In this document: positions 9,749-20,350 of the stretch, in pieces
How positions within the stretch are numbered: the stretch's first letter is position 1
How the letters are laid out: the number at the start of each line of letters is the position of its first letter
Source of the DNA: Arachidicoccus ginsenosidivorans
GTDB taxonomy: Bacteria; Bacteroidota; Bacteroidia; Chitinophagales; Chitinophagaceae
Direction of reading: 5' to 3'
Assembly (NCBI RefSeq): GCF_007971385.1
Contig: NZ_CP042434.1
Coordinates: 5,208,001-5,272,000 of the forward strand
Length of the DNA: 64,000 nt
The notes under the pieces: model-generated
Told to the model about the DNA's origin: nothing
What the model saw: the letters and a program-made list of their open reading frames with translations, nothing else
The model's database searches: none
Position numbers and translations under genes: made by a program

Positions 9749-10387
9749 TTAATACCCAGTGCGACCTGTGCCCCTGTTGGTTGTTTGCAGATCCCGGTTT
9801 TCAAGAACGCGCCAGCGTTCTATTAAAAAACCATGTGGATTATGATCACTTCGGGTTATGTTGCGCAAAAAGCCTTCTGTAACCAAACTGCGGGTAACAA
9901 TAACGGTTGGGCGGATGATCTTCTCTGTACCGTAATACTTAAAATAATAGGGATACTGATTCATATTAAAATGTATACTATCCGCTGTAACTTCCTGACT
10001 GATATTGCCGGATATAATTTCACCATAATAATGACTTTCTTTCAGGTCCTGGTATTTGGACCTGGCGGAGCCATCAGCCAGATAAAGTGCCTCGGCAATA
10101 TGGGCATTAATCACCTTTTCATCTGGATCCAGGCTAAAAAAATAATGATGGAACATCTTAATGTGATCTTTTGCCTCAACAGGTATATTTTCCTTTCTTT
10201 CAGCAGAGAAGGCTTCAATGGCTTTACCATTCGCTACAAGATAGATTCGGGACGCTGCACGGCTGACCATCTGGTAACTCTTGGCCACCATATAGCAGCA
10301 AGTTGCCATGGAGGCAATAACAACTATAATCGTCAAACGTTTGACATGCTGAAAGGCCTTATCGATGTTTTTTAACTGCTCAAACAT
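9749..10387 (-). CDS. traK: Conjugative transposon protein TraK
   Basis: A 212-residue intact protein of normal family length. It has one N-terminal membrane anchor (LTIIVVIASMATCCYMVA, about residues 17-34), preceded by the typical MFEQLKNIDKAFQHVK. The periplasmic part contains AKDHIKMFHHYFFSLDPDEK and ends ...NPHGFLIERWRVLENRDL, characteristic of TraK (VirB8-like inner-membrane subunit of the mating channel). It lies between traJ and traM, as in CTnDOT-type operons. Confidence 0.9.
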   Translation of the reverse strand: MFEQLKNIDKAFQHVKRLTIIVVIASMATCCYMVAKSYQMVSRAASRIYLVANGKAIEAFSAERKENIPVEAKDHIKMFHHYFFSLDPDEKVINAHIAEALYLADGSARSKYQDLKESHYYGEIISGNISQEVTADSIHFNMNQYPYYFKYYGTEKIIRPTVIVTRSLVTEGFLRNITRSDHNPHGFLIERWRVLENRDLQTTNRGTGRTGY

Positions 10388-10510
10388 ATTATAGGGGGTT
10401 TTAGTTTTTAAATTTTGTATTGATATTAAATAGATTATAACTATTATTTGAATATTTAATTTATATAAAAAGATAACCTATTATCCAAACTCAATGCCTA
10501 CTTTTTTATC

Positions 10511-11652
10511 TTAAAATCCTTGGCCACCTGCGCTGCGGACGCTGTGGTTACTTTCGGTGCCAGCCGATTTTACCATACTTACCGTTTTTTCAGAAGAGGC
10601 CATGGTAATGGTATTTATCCGGGTAAGCAGGCTATGCTGGCCGGCCACATGTACAATATGGCTGGCAATACTGGGCACTGTGGTATATCCCACAATGGCA
10701 ATCAACATAAAAATGACGTAGGCTGAGCTGCTAAAAAAATCCTGATCGATTGTCAACATATGCTCCAGGATTTTAGAGGTGATTGCTCCAAATATATTGG
10801 CTACGGGTAGCCACATATAGATATTTATATAGCGTGCAAACCAGTTGGAAAGCGTATGTTTAAATCCATCAAATACACTTAAGCCTAATACAATGGGACC
10901 TAATATCACCAGGATAATCAGATAAAAGGTTCTTATTGTATTAATACAAAGAGCTGCCGCTTCATAAATAATATTTACAAGAGAAACAACTACCGTCTTG
11001 AAAGTGAGCTGGATATTTAAAAAAGAAAAGGATGATTTTAGCCCCGCTGAAAAGCCGGTGCTGTCAGTATTATCTATGGGTATTTCTCCAGTTCCATCAG
11101 GCTGTTCGTATTCACTCAGATGATTGTCTGTGGGGACTAATCCGGCCGGCGCCGGATTATTTGCCAAGGCCTGCTGGTGCTCAATATGGAGCAGGATGGC
11201 CCGCTTACTGTCCCCCGCAAGTGATCTTGTGGCCACATCAATGGGTCTTAAGATCCCATTCATAAGGCTTATCATGGGCATAAAAAACAAAATGACCAGG
11301 CCCAACGCAAAGGGGCGCAACAGCGGATAAAAGTCAATAGGCTCTGCCCTGGCGATATGACGCCAGACCCGAACGGCGATATACCAGAGAGCTGCAAAGC
11401 CGGCCAGCACTCTGGCGACTCCGATAAGCCTTTCCGCCATCGGGATCATCTCATCATAGAGGCCGTCCAGTACACCGTAAAGACCCGTCAGGCCCCCACC
11501 GCTGCTGCTGCTGACATTGTCTGCAGTGTGACCTGTCGTCGGGAAAAAGCTTAGCCCTATTAAGAGTAGCCACAATGCTATCCATTGAATGCGTTTGCTA
11601 CTCCAGCCTTTTTTAAGATTAGGGTTGATTTTTATTTTAAAGTAGCATTCAT
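10511..11652 (-). CDS. traJ: Conjugative transposon protein TraJ (VirB6-like), one apparent deletion near the start
   Basis: The open frame gives 354 residues from a TTG at 11575, but it extends further upstream without a start codon. Restoring one base in the T4 run 11635-11638 joins it to an ATG at 11652 (MNATLKIKINPN), giving about 380 residues. It has a signal peptide (WLLLIGLSFFPTTGHTAD) and several membrane helices, including LVILFFMPMISLMNGI and LIILVILGPIVLGLSVF. TraJ is the polytopic inner-membrane component of the conjugation pore. It is followed by traK and preceded by VirB5-like genes. Confidence 0.85.
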
Positions 11653-11745
11653 TTTCCTTTGCTTTTTAATGCTTATGAACCTGTTCATTCTATTTTTACT
11701 TAAGGTGTATAGTTAATTTCCATATGGCTCATCTTGCGCATAGAA

Positions 11746-12512
11746 TTATTTCAGTCCCTGCATTTGCTGGTACTTATTGAGATCTTTAGTCAGATTTTCT
11801 CGCATACGCGCTAAACTGCTCACCCGGCGATTAAAATCCATTAGAAATCGAAGCATATTATGGGTGTCCTTATAAAGTCGGTTAATTTCTGTAATACGTT
11901 CATCATCGGACATCCGAAGTTTACCCCCCGTTAATACGGTAGCAAGTGCATCTATATTATCTACGCTTTTGTTTACCAAGTTGTTATAAACCTTACCTAA
12001 ATAATTCAATTCAGCGGTTCTGAACTTTCCACAACTTTTAAAATAGGTAAAGGCATTTTTGTACTGCTTCACAAGGCTAAGCTCATCTGTGATAATATCC
12101 GGCACCCTGCGATATCTGGCAATGGAGGGATTGACCAGTAAAAGGCCATCTATAAAGGCTTCATGCAGGCTGAAATTACCTGAAGCAATTTGTTTCACTG
12201 TACTATACCCTTTATTCAGGATCTCATAGGACGTTTGCAAATCACTTAATAGCTGCTTAAACTGGGAGAGTTTGGTTACGTCCAGCAAAAGTTGCTGGAC
12301 GGCTGCTGACTGTCCATATACTTTAGGAGTAAATGCTTCAATTAAAGAGAGGATCAGATTAGAATTTTCCTCAATAATATACGCGTCAGGTGCTTCTGCC
12401 CCGGATCTGACCATTACTTTTATCCCAGTAGTCATGCAGCAACCACCCATTAATAAAAGGCCTGTTTTGCACAGCCCGAGCATAAGTACTTTGCCCAATA
12501 TTTTTTTTGCAT
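11746..12512 (-). CDS. VirB5/TraI-like conjugal transfer protein (first of three related genes)
   Basis: The open frame is 250 residues from 12498. Restoring one base in the T8 run 12501-12508 gives an ATG at 12512 (MQKKILGKVLMLGL) preceded by AGGA, the more likely start. A hydrophobic, Cys-containing leader (LLLMGGCC) is followed by an all-helical secreted domain (ILNKGYSTVKQIASGNFSLHE ... DERITEINRLYKDTHNMLRF). It is related to the next gene upstream (see 12625-13308). Such proteins lie between traG and traJ in Sphingobacteriales elements and are often labelled TerB-like. The position suggests a minor pilin or channel role, but this is inferred. Confidence 0.6.
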
Positions 12513-12624
12513 AATCCTTTTATTTAAAATTTTCATTATACCTACCTGCTTTGGAGCATTGTTCGACAAAAGTTATCAGCTCCCCTATCTATTCTGTTAA
12601 GCCGTGCTTTTTCTTCTTAGCTGT

Positions 12625-13308
12625 TTAATCCGCTTCAATTCCATATAGTTGCCTTAGCCACACTGATTCAGCAGCCTGGTGCTGTCTGCTCTGGAGCAAG
12701 GCTTCGCTGTGTCTGATAAAAACCAGGATGTCACTATAGTCGCGCTTCACCTTCCCATAAAGTGTTTCAATTTGCTGGATGCGCTCCGCGGTTGTCATTT
12801 GAAGCGTATTGTCAGTCACCAATAGCTCCAGGTAGTTAAGCTCTTTGGCTGCTTCTTTTGTTGTTTGTTGCTGAAACGATTTTAGTGAGGCATTTTCTTT
12901 AGTGGTTAGCCATCGATTTAAATCTTTACGTGCCATAAGTCGCTTCAGCATCCCTGCGGTTCTGTCCTCCATGGCGGCTATGGCCGCCACCCTGGGGTTA
13001 TTCTTAACCTCTGGGCTGACCATCGTCATTGTATTAAAATGAATGGCATGCTGTAAAAAATTACTTTCTTTTAAATCAGAGATAGTACTAAGTCCAGAGC
13101 GCGCCGTTTGATAGCCCTTTTCTACGGCGATGGCATAGGTTTCAAGCGCGGCAATTTGTGCCAGCAGGTACTTTTTCTGGGTCTTTTTCTGCTTAAACCA
13201 TTCACTGAATGTCTGTGCCTGCACCTGGCTCATGGCGGCAGCGATCCCAAAGAGGCTGACCAGCAGTAAAATCTTTCTAAGGCTGCTTATTTTAAAATAG
13301 TGGTGCAT
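12625..13308 (-). CDS. VirB5/TraI-like conjugal transfer protein (second of three related genes)
   Basis: The frame is open to 13374, but the ATG at 13308 begins a good signal peptide (MHHYFKISSLRKILLLVSLFGIAAA ending VQAQ) and was preferred. The mature part is helical. It shares a pattern with the 11746-12512 product: ALETYAIAVEKGYQTARSG parallels SYEILNKGYSTVKQIASG, and AERIQQIETLYGKVKRDY parallels DERITEINRLYKDTHNML. Tandem duplication is likely. The product would be exported and could form part of the surface structure of the mating apparatus. Confidence 0.6.
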   Translation of the reverse strand: MHHYFKISSLRKILLLVSLFGIAAAMSQVQAQTFSEWFKQKKTQKKYLLAQIAALETYAIAVEKGYQTARSGLSTISDLKESNFLQHAIHFNTMTMVSPEVKNNPRVAAIAAMEDRTAGMLKRLMARKDLNRWLTTKENASLKSFQQQTTKEAAKELNYLELLVTDNTLQMTTAERIQQIETLYGKVKRDYSDILVFIRHSEALLQSRQHQAAESVWLRQLYGIEAD

Positions 13309-13471
13309 TTTTACGGTTGTTTTTAGCAGCGGCTGCCTTTTATTTGTTTGCTTTATTATTTTGCTTAGTTCCACTGTTTCTATTTTTAGTGATATTTTAT
13401 ACGATTGCTAACTGTAATGATTATCCGCTGTTACTGCTTGTTTACTTTATCTGGGCGCATTAATCTTTCCG

Positions 13472-14200
13472 CTACTGCATTCCATAAACTTTTTTAGTAA
13501 TGAGTTCATCTGCTATTCTTGCCGCTCTGCCCAGACTAAGTTGGTAATTATGGGTATTAAACCGTCTTAAATCAGCCAGGTTCTTTTCAATCAGCTTTCC
13601 TGCTTTTGTAATGAGCGCCAGTCTTTTGCCATCTGACATCTCAGTCGTTAGTGCGCTACAGGCAATGGTCAACTGATCCAGGTTACGCAGGCTCTCCTCA
13701 AGGATCCCTGAATAGATGCGGTACATTTGACTTAGCTCGCCAACGCTAAAATGTGGATCTTTTTTTAACCGGGCCCAGGCCCGGTTATACTCACTGACTA
13801 ACTGCACCTGCCTTTGGATAATGTCTTTCACCTTCCAATAAGTACTGAGTACACTTTTTACCTGCCACAGTTCCTGGAAGTATTGACTATATAGCTCCTT
13901 TTGGCGCCGGGTCCATTCAGCAATATCCTGCAGATGGAGTTTGGTCATGGCATTTTCGATAACTTTCTGGGCATTTTGCAGTCCGATCGTCTTGTTTTGC
14001 AGCCGCTGTATTTTTAAATCTATGGCTTTGATAGCCCGGCTGACCAGCCCGGCAACGCTGCCAATTCCTGGAATATCCTGTGCATGTAACCGGTTGGAAC
14101 CGCCGCCATGAGCCAGTAGTAGCAGTAAACAAAAGCAAACGATCTGCTTTTTTAGCCGAATGATTGTGCTCGGACCAATTTTTTGAAACCGCTGATTCAT
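13472..14200 (-). CDS. TraI-like conjugal transfer protein (DUF4141-type, VirB5-like)
   Basis: 242 residues with an N-terminal signal (IVCFCLLLLLAHGGGSNRLHAQD) and a helical, coiled-coil-prone body: LKIQRLQNKTIGLQNAQKVIENAMTKL, then LHLQDIAEWTRRQKELYSQYF. The length, the PGIGSVAGLV opening and the place directly downstream of traG fit TraI of CTnDOT-like elements (DUF4141/TrbJ-VirB5 group). The ending YQLSLGRAARIADELITKKVYG is not shared with its two downstream relatives. Confidence 0.65.
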   Translation of the reverse strand: MNQRFQKIGPSTIIRLKKQIVCFCLLLLLAHGGGSNRLHAQDIPGIGSVAGLVSRAIKAIDLKIQRLQNKTIGLQNAQKVIENAMTKLHLQDIAEWTRRQKELYSQYFQELWQVKSVLSTYWKVKDIIQRQVQLVSEYNRAWARLKKDPHFSVGELSQMYRIYSGILEESLRNLDQLTIACSALTTEMSDGKRLALITKAGKLIEKNLADLRRFNTHNYQLSLGRAARIADELITKKVYGMQ

Positions 14201-14257
14201 TTTATTTGATTTATAGATTTATGGATATGGCGCTTTATCCATGATAAAGCGCCCCTG

Positions 14258-17028
14258 CTATTTAGCTTTTCTGTTGATGTCTGCAATTAGCTTTGCCAGG
14301 CCTTTTTGTATATCCCCACCACACTGCGCTGTATATTGCTGCACCAGGAGTTTATCGGACTGCTCCGTGGAATAAGCGTAGTATTGTTCGGGGCTAGGTT
14401 CATAGCGGTAGACTTTCATAAGCTGACCGCCCAGCTCAATATAGACTTCCCGGTATCTTTTGGTGGGATCATTGGCTTTATTGATGGATAGCACCAGGTC
14501 CCTGCCTTTATCTGTCATGCCCAGCACCTGCTGGATGGATTCAAACTTGTTTTGGAACTTTTTCATGTCCAGCAAGATCTTGCAGTCGGCATTATTGATA
14601 ATCGCCTCCTTAATTATGGGGGAACTGATGATATCATCGATTTCCTGGGTAACCGTTACGGCTTCCCCGTAATATTTGCGTACAGTCTTATAGAGATACT
14701 TCATAAATTCAGCCATACCACTTCGGGCGATGGCCTTCCAGGCCTCCTCAATGACAATGACCTTGCGGATGCCTTTAAGCCCTCGCATTTTGGAGATAAA
14801 GAGCTCCATAATGATCAGGGTAATCACTGGAAACAAAATGGGATGGTCCTTTACGTTATCCAACTCAAAGACAATAAAGGGTTGGCTCATAACATCCAGA
14901 TTTTCCCGTGCGTTGAGCAGGTAATCAAATTCACCACCTTTATAATAAGGTCTGAGTACATAGAGAAAGTTATGAATATCAAAATCACGGTCTTTTACCC
15001 CGTCTCTTTGTAGCTCCGCGACAAAATCGGTCTGCAGGTATTCATAAAAGCTGTCAAAACAGGGAAAAATAAGTGAATCCTTACCGCAGGTGGTTTTAGC
15101 TTTGAATGCCCGGGAGGTCTGCTCTTCTGGTATCTCTTCCTGGCTATTTTTTTCGCTGCTTTTGCCTGTAGCGCATTGTTTTACCTGCTGCGCAGCCGCC
15201 TTATGCCTTGCATTAACTAATGCCGCAGTCTGCTCATTTGCATTACCTCTTATTATTTTAGCCTGATTTTCCAAATAGGCATAATACCCTGTCAGCGCAT
15301 TGGAGATGGCAACATATTCACTGCGCCGAAACGATTCATCGCCTTGTTTCCAGAGTGCGACAAGCAAAGTCTTGATGCTTTCTTTCTTTTCTGTATCCAA
15401 CACCTCAGTTGGGGGTACATAAAATGGATTAAAAGCAATGGGATGTTGCTCTGTATAGGTATAGTAATAACCACCCAGTAGTTGGCAGAGGCCTTCGTAG
15501 CTATGCCCCACATCTACCACAATGCAATGGGCGCCCTGGCGTACATAACTATGGAGCAAATGATTCATAAACATACTTTTCCCACTACCAGAGCCGCCTA
15601 CTACAATCTTATTGCGGTTGGTAATAATCCCCTTTTTCATGGGCAGATCAGAGATATCTACATGAAGGGGCAGACCGCTGAGGCGGTCTCCCAGTCGGAT
15701 TCCAAAAAGACTATCTGAAGACCGGTATGCAGATTCCAGATTAAAAAAACAGCTGGCCTGCTCAGAAAAACTGTCAAAGTATTCGTTTTCTGGTAATGCC
15801 GCCCCGTTACCGGGGATCCCTGCCCACCAGATCTGTGGTGCCTGGACACGTTCTTGATAGGGTACGGCCCCTATTTGTGAAATGGCCGCAAAAACGCTGG
15901 CACGTATGTCTTTTAGTTCCATTTTATCCTCTTCCTGCGTCCAGGCAAGGAGGTTAAAATGTGCCTTGACCGGTAGTCTGCTCTCACTAATGGCCTCATT
16001 TAAATAACTGGATGTGGCGTCCCGACTAATCGCATTCTCCCTGCTATAGGCAGATAAGGACTGCAGCCTTTTGCGTCTGGCTTCCAGTCTTTTTAAGGTT
16101 TTTGGGGTGTCCTGTATCTGGATATACTGGTTATAGATATGATTTACGGGCAAGAGCAATCCAAGAGGTGCAGCAAACCCTACTGGGAATTTTCTGCCCC
16201 CCGCACTATACTTTTCAAAATTGATCCTCGGGCCGCAGGTTGCTGGCAGATGCTGTGCATCAGCCAGGGTAAAAAGCTGTGGATAATGATGGCCGATTTT
16301 AAAGTCTGGTTTAAACTGCAGGTCTTTTAAAACAGCGTCCGACGATTTTTCCAGTAAAAATAAATAGCGTTCCAGTATACCAGGGGTATTACCATCTCCG
16401 GTAATCTCGGCTGAGTTGATTTTGGATAACTCAATCAGGTTGCCTTCCGTTAAGATTTTTTGGAATTTACCCACTGTCTCTAGTAATGTCTGCAGCTGTT
16501 TGCCGGAATTTGCATTTTTAGGTATAATGGATTTGCTTGTAAGATTCCCCGCGGCAGACTGCTTTAAGGCTCCCCCTGCAGCTGGCAGGGTGATAAATAG
16601 CAGGCAATCATGATCCAAATAGGGCCTTTCATGGAAAAAGCGTTCACTGCTGCCATATATAAATCATCTGTTAGATCCGGGTGACGCCCAGCTACACCAT
16701 TAGCAGACGGGTCATGGCCGACTCCCTGGTATTTTACCTTTCTGAACCAATCCTGCTTGTGCAGGATACAGCCTGGAGGCAAAAGCCGGATGGCTTTGAG
16801 CCAGGAGGCGTGCAGCGTCTCATACTCCTGCTTGGAAAGAGAGAAGATTTCTGGCAGTATGAGTCTAAAACAGGCGGTAACATCGCCGGATTTAGACAAA
16901 ATGCAATCCTCGTGCACTTTCCAGATAGGAAAGTGTTGTTCAAGAAGTGCATGATTATCCGCTACGGGCCGAAGGCGTATTAGGATTATAGCTAGTACCA
17001 GGACAGTTAAAATGATAAATGGGATCAT
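14258..17028 (-). CDS. traG: Conjugation ATPase TraG (VirB4 family), one apparent deletion
   Basis: Two frames overlap at the A5 run 16635-16639 and join into about 923 residues. The protein opens with one membrane helix (FIILTVLVLAIILI). It has the VirB4 N-domain, Walker A VVGGSGSGKS at about residue 480 and Walker B RKVIVIEEAWKAIA near residue 760, followed by TVTQEIDDIISSPIIKEAIINNAD. It energises assembly of the type IV secretion channel at the inner membrane. About 50 hydrophilic residues (AAQQVKQCATGKSSEKNSQE) form an extra loop within the ATPase domain. It lies between traF and the VirB5-like genes. Confidence 0.92.
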
Positions 17029-17155
17029 TGGTTTAATTTTTTAAAACGTACTGGAAAAGTGACGTCTTTTGCAAGAAGGCTAAAAAGGATATTTGGGGCT
17101 CGGATTTGTAATAGACTTGTAATTGGACTCCTGTAGGGAAGCCTTTCAGGGACGA

Positions 17156-17499
17156 TCACGAGGTGAGCAGACGAAAAAGCTGCAGTGAGGCTGGCTGGCT
17201 AGGTCGCCCCGGTCTAATTGCCCATGGCAGCTTTTTTGCTGCCATCTGTTTTTTCAGACCGTGCTGGCCATACTTTCGGCTCATTTTGGCCACCACGATA
17301 AACAGACCACCACCCAAACTCAAAATAAGCGCCAGGCCAAGATATATGGGGATACCACTGATATACAGCACACAAAAAGCAGCAGCAAAACCGCCAGTCC
17401 AACGGCCAGATAGTAGATATATTGGGCCTTTAACCCCCTGAACTCTATTGCCCTGTTGACGCCTTTGTTTATTTCGTATTGAATTTCTGAACCTTGCAT
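17156..17499 (-). CDS. traF: Conjugative transposon protein TraF (DUF4133), one apparent deletion
   Basis: From the ATG at 17499 the frame reads MQGSEIQYEINKGVNRAIEFRG, then LKAQYIYYLAVGLAVLLLL, the signature opening of DUF4133. After one missing base in the A5 run 17374-17378 it continues VLYISGIPIYLGLALILSLGG and SRKYGQHGLKKQMAAKKLP. The small (~114-residue) protein has two membrane helices and a basic tail. This protein always sits between traE and traG and helps build the inner-membrane part of the channel (VirB3-like role, by position). The start chosen is upstream of the two short frames visible in the raw sequence. Confidence 0.85.
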
Positions 17500-17582
17500 A
17501 AAATATGTATTTTAAACCTCGTTATAGTTATCGTTTCTGTTTTTGTAGCAGTCCCCCGCCTTTGTCTGCGACACTAGTGAGG

Positions 17583-17936
17583 TTAAACACTAAAGAAGCT
17601 TTTAAGCACTGTGGCGACGACTACCAAAAAAATACAGGCGCCAAACCAACTAGAGGCGACTTTAGTTGTATCAGGTTCCCCGGCGCTCCATTTATTATAT
17701 ACTTTGATGGCGCCGATAAGTCCGACAACAGCACCGATGGCATACATAAGGTTTACACCAGTACTAAAATATCCTTTGATGAGTCCGGTAGCCTCTGAAA
17801 TCCCCGCATTCCCATCTGCCTGGGCTAGGGACACTTTTGCCCAGAATTGGAGTGCACCTGTTAACAGAATGCAGGTGTAGAATTTACGCCCAGTGCTTAC
17901 TTTTAAATGGCGTTTCATTTGATTTGCCTTTTTCAT
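17583..17936 (-). CDS. traE: Conjugative transposon protein TraE (DUF4134, VirB2-like)
   Basis: The frame is open to 18011, but the ATG at 17936 (MKKANQMKRHLKV) gives a normal size and a signal peptide ending VSLAQA. The mature part (ADGNAGISEATGLIKGYFSTG, VNLMYAIGAVVGLIGAIKVY, GACIFLVVVATVLKSFF) has two membrane helices, typical of the DUF4134 pilin-like TraE. An alternative ATG is at 17918. It is directly upstream of traF. Confidence 0.88.
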   Translation of the reverse strand: MKKANQMKRHLKVSTGRKFYTCILLTGALQFWAKVSLAQADGNAGISEATGLIKGYFSTGVNLMYAIGAVVGLIGAIKVYNKWSAGEPDTTKVASSWFGACIFLVVVATVLKSFFSV

Positions 17937-18263
17937 GGATTTATTAATTTTGTTGATTAAATAGGTCTGATAATTTTTTTTTCTTCTATTACCCGAAGGA
18001 TTCCTTCTCATGATTTTTAATTTTTATGTTTTAAATGGTTACCAATTTTTAAAATTCTTCTGCTATTTCCGCTTCCTGCGCCTTCTTGCTGCACCTTCAT
18101 GCTATAACTTCTCGCTACCACTTCTCAATAATCAATTTTAGAATGAAGGTTATTTCAAAAAGCATTGTCGTATATAAGCACAGGCTTTAATTTTGAAAAT
18201 CTGCTAATGTGCCAATCTGCTCAAACCTTGGTTCAGGCTATTTATTAATTTGATGTTCATGGT

Positions 18264-18614
18264 CTAGCTTTCTGGTTCTTTTGGAACACTCGCCACAGTT
18301 GGTTGCGTGGTTAAATGAGCTTTCAACACCTCTTTAAGCTTTATTGCATTACAGGTTAGTGGAGGATTATTTAATAAAGCATTGGCAGGTGGTAGATGAT
18401 GTTGATGTTGATGTGGAGAATCCTTTGGCGTTTTGTTAGCAGCTGGACTTAGCTCAGGGCTGGTGGCCTTATTTTTGGTCATTTTACGGGTAAGGTCCGC
18501 TAGCAGGTGTTGCAAGTCCTTTTTAAAAAATAGGGCCAGTATAATTAAGTAATAGGCGGGCAAAGCCATCAATAGCATTTGCAGGTACTGTCCCCAACTA
18601 ATCGATCTAAGCAT
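18264..18614 (-). CDS. Small membrane protein, first gene of the tra operon
   Basis: 116 residues. It has one N-terminal membrane helix (LQMLLMALPAYYLIILALFF, about residues 11-30), then a basic cytoplasmic stretch and a Pro/His-rich tail (PHQHQHHLPPANALL). I do not recognise a family. The position at the head of the tra operon, 330 bp before traE, and the orientation suggest a role in transfer. That is inferred from context only. Confidence 0.55.
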   Translation of the reverse strand: MLRSISWGQYLQMLLMALPAYYLIILALFFKKDLQHLLADLTRKMTKNKATSPELSPAANKTPKDSPHQHQHHLPPANALLNNPPLTCNAIKLKEVLKAHLTTQPTVASVPKEPES

Positions 18615-18681
18615 AATTAAAGTTTTTTAAGAGGGTTAATATTTTCAACAGGACAAAATTGCTATTGTTTGCGACCCATAG

Positions 18682-18703
18682 TTGTTACTTTGGTATTAGC
18701 TAA
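18682..18703 (-). promoter_or_regulatory. 22-bp motif shared with 30231-30252 (tra copy)
   Basis: The sequence begins TTGTTACTTTGG and ends TATTAGCTAA. It is identical over 22 bases to 30231-30252, upstream of the mob operon. It lies 68 bp before the first tra ORF. A shared binding site or promoter element is inferred. Confidence 0.55.
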
Positions 18704-18864
18704 CAAAATTATTTTATCATTCAGGTTAAAATTGTCCACATTATCGGTTTCTTTTTGGGGACTATTTTCCCTTATTTTCAAAATAAAGCGCCTCTTCAAG
18801 GGCGCAGATGGGTAGAGGCAGCTACAAATTGAATAAGGAAGGCTAATTTTTAATGGCTATTCCT

Positions 18865-18886
18865 AAAAAAAGGTGTCCAAGCGGAC
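18865..18886. promoter_or_regulatory. AraC-type operator-like site (variant)
   Basis: AAAAGGTGTCCAAGCGGACA resembles the left arm of the 19004-19062 repeat, AAAAGGTATCCAATAGGACA, with 17 of 20 bases identical. Both are followed by a similar GCAATGCTT / GAATGCTT segment. Probably a further copy of the same operator. Confidence 0.45.
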
Positions 18887-19003
18887 AGCAATGCTTCTGA
18901 AAAAAACGGCTTACTGGCTACTTTTTAATCTTAAAAAGCATTCAGATTGGATGAATGTGGCTATTTTGATATTCTATGTGGGCAACGTGGCTTATAAAAT
19001 TAG

Positions 19004-19062
19004 AAAAGGTATCCAATAGGACACCAAGCGAGGAATGCTTGCTGTCCTATTGGATACCTTTT
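19004..19062. promoter_or_regulatory. Perfect 20-bp inverted repeat, likely operator of the adjacent AraC protein
   Basis: The arms are AAAAGGTATCCAATAGGACA (19004-19023) and TGTCCTATTGGATACCTTTT (19043-19062), with a 19-bp spacer that can itself pair as CAAGC/GCTTG. The same half-site recurs in direct orientation before the AraC gene (20351-20391) and before the mob operon (30446-30466). It lies downstream of the AraC gene and upstream of tra. Confidence 0.6.
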
Positions 19063-19302
19063 AGGTCAATCATTAATAAGGCAATTTTAAAAGTAGCCTC
19101 TGTAGTGAAATATACAAAATTTGACTGGCTTACTTTGCGCCTAATGCACTATCTCCTGGCTCTTTATTATTAAGGCTGTCTCTATGGCTCGGGCTGAAGG
19201 GTGAATTTTCACCTTGTATTAGCCGTGTACTTGGCTGTGACTTGTTATACCAGGTCTCTTTCGTCCTTTTTCTTGTCGTTTTCTTTATCGGGCCTCCACT
19301 TT

Positions 19303-20310
19303 TTAGCATTTATTATTGTTTCTGAAAGTTTTGGGTGACATACCAAACTGTTTTTTAAAGGCTTTGCCCAGGGCTCTGTGATCGCTGTACCCAAGGTCAC
19401 GGGAGATGGAGGTGATTGATTCCTTTGTATTGAGTAATTTAACGATGGCTTGTTTTAGTTTTTCATCCTGCATAAACTGAAAGGTGGAAAGCCCTGTTTG
19501 CTGCTTAAAATGCTTTTTAAAATTGGTGTTGCTCATATGAGCTATTTTAGCATAATGATTAATGCCATGGAAGGCTAACTGATCTGTTATAAGCAAATTT
19601 TTGATCCCGTTTATTGTATTTAAAGCCTCTTTATGTTCGGGGCGTGCACCTCTTCTTTGAACCATTTCTGCTTTAGCAAGAAAAATCTGTGCGACAAGTA
19701 GCAGTAAATTTATATTATTCAGGGCCTCAGAGCCTCCATTGTTTGTACTGGTAATAATTTGATGCGCTATATAGTATATGGCAGAATTGGGATTCATGCC
19801 TCCTTCAAATAATGAGATTTCTCTACCGGCATTATAATCATTCAAAAAAGGGCTGACCAACTCAGGCATAAAAAGCATCAACTGATCAAAAATAATTGGA
19901 TTTAAGTGGCAATCGTAGCTTTGATAATGAACATTCTTTTCAAATTTTGTTTTATTGTCCATTGCCATGGTGTGCGTTAGATTAATGTAATTCTCCTTGC
20001 ATATTTTCCATCCGGATGATGGGTGAAAATGTGCTATATTGCTTTTGAGTACCAGGCTTACTTCAATGCTCCTGTAATCTAAGCTTGCATGACCGGTAAA
20101 GTCTTCTACTATATCGTAATCACTTTTCCATATGTTTCCATAAGAAGCAACGGGCGATAAGATGCCTTGGAATAACATATTTCCAAACCCTCCACTTAAG
20201 GAGGCGACCTTTGCATCCGGTAATATTATTCCATTATAACCTTTGTATGGGCTGTCCTGCCAATCGAAATACTGAAATTTGTCTGCCTTAAAACCAAATA
20301 ATTCGTTCAT
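19303..20310 (-). CDS. AraC family transcriptional regulator
   Basis: 335 residues, intact. The C-terminal ~100 residues form the double helix-turn-helix of AraC proteins: HYAKIAHMSNTNFKKHFKQQTG, then SITSISRDLGYSDHRALGKAFKKQFGMSPKTFR. The N-terminal ~230 residues (LEFDYRS-like sensor part including FHPSSGWKICKENYINL) would hold the effector domain. It sits between tra and rteC. Repeated TGTCCTATTGGATACC sites flank it, including two direct repeats 21 bp apart just upstream of its own start, a layout typical of AraC binding. Self-regulation and control of the tra/mob operons are inferred. Confidence 0.85.
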   Translation of the reverse strand: MNELFGFKADKFQYFDWQDSPYKGYNGIILPDAKVASLSGGFGNMLFQGILSPVASYGNIWKSDYDIVEDFTGHASLDYRSIEVSLVLKSNIAHFHPSSGWKICKENYINLTHTMAMDNKTKFEKNVHYQSYDCHLNPIIFDQLMLFMPELVSPFLNDYNAGREISLFEGGMNPNSAIYYIAHQIITSTNNGGSEALNNINLLLLVAQIFLAKAEMVQRRGARPEHKEALNTINGIKNLLITDQLAFHGINHYAKIAHMSNTNFKKHFKQQTGLSTFQFMQDEKLKQAIVKLLNTKESITSISRDLGYSDHRALGKAFKKQFGMSPKTFRNNNKC

Positions 20311-20350
20311 AGGATTAATTATAGTGTTAAACGGATAAAATTCAAAAAGT

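Larger units (their letters stand above)
18615..19302. promoter_or_regulatory. Control region of the tra operon
   Basis: No gene is seen. The region holds three repeated regulatory motifs listed separately: an exact copy (18682-18703) of a 22-bp motif also found upstream of the mob operon, an AraC-type site (18865-18886), and a 20-bp perfect inverted repeat (19004-19062). A hairpin-like GCGCCTCTTCAAGGGCGC lies at about 18786-18803. The tra operon is read away from this region on the minus strand, and the AraC gene is read towards it. Confidence 0.6.
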
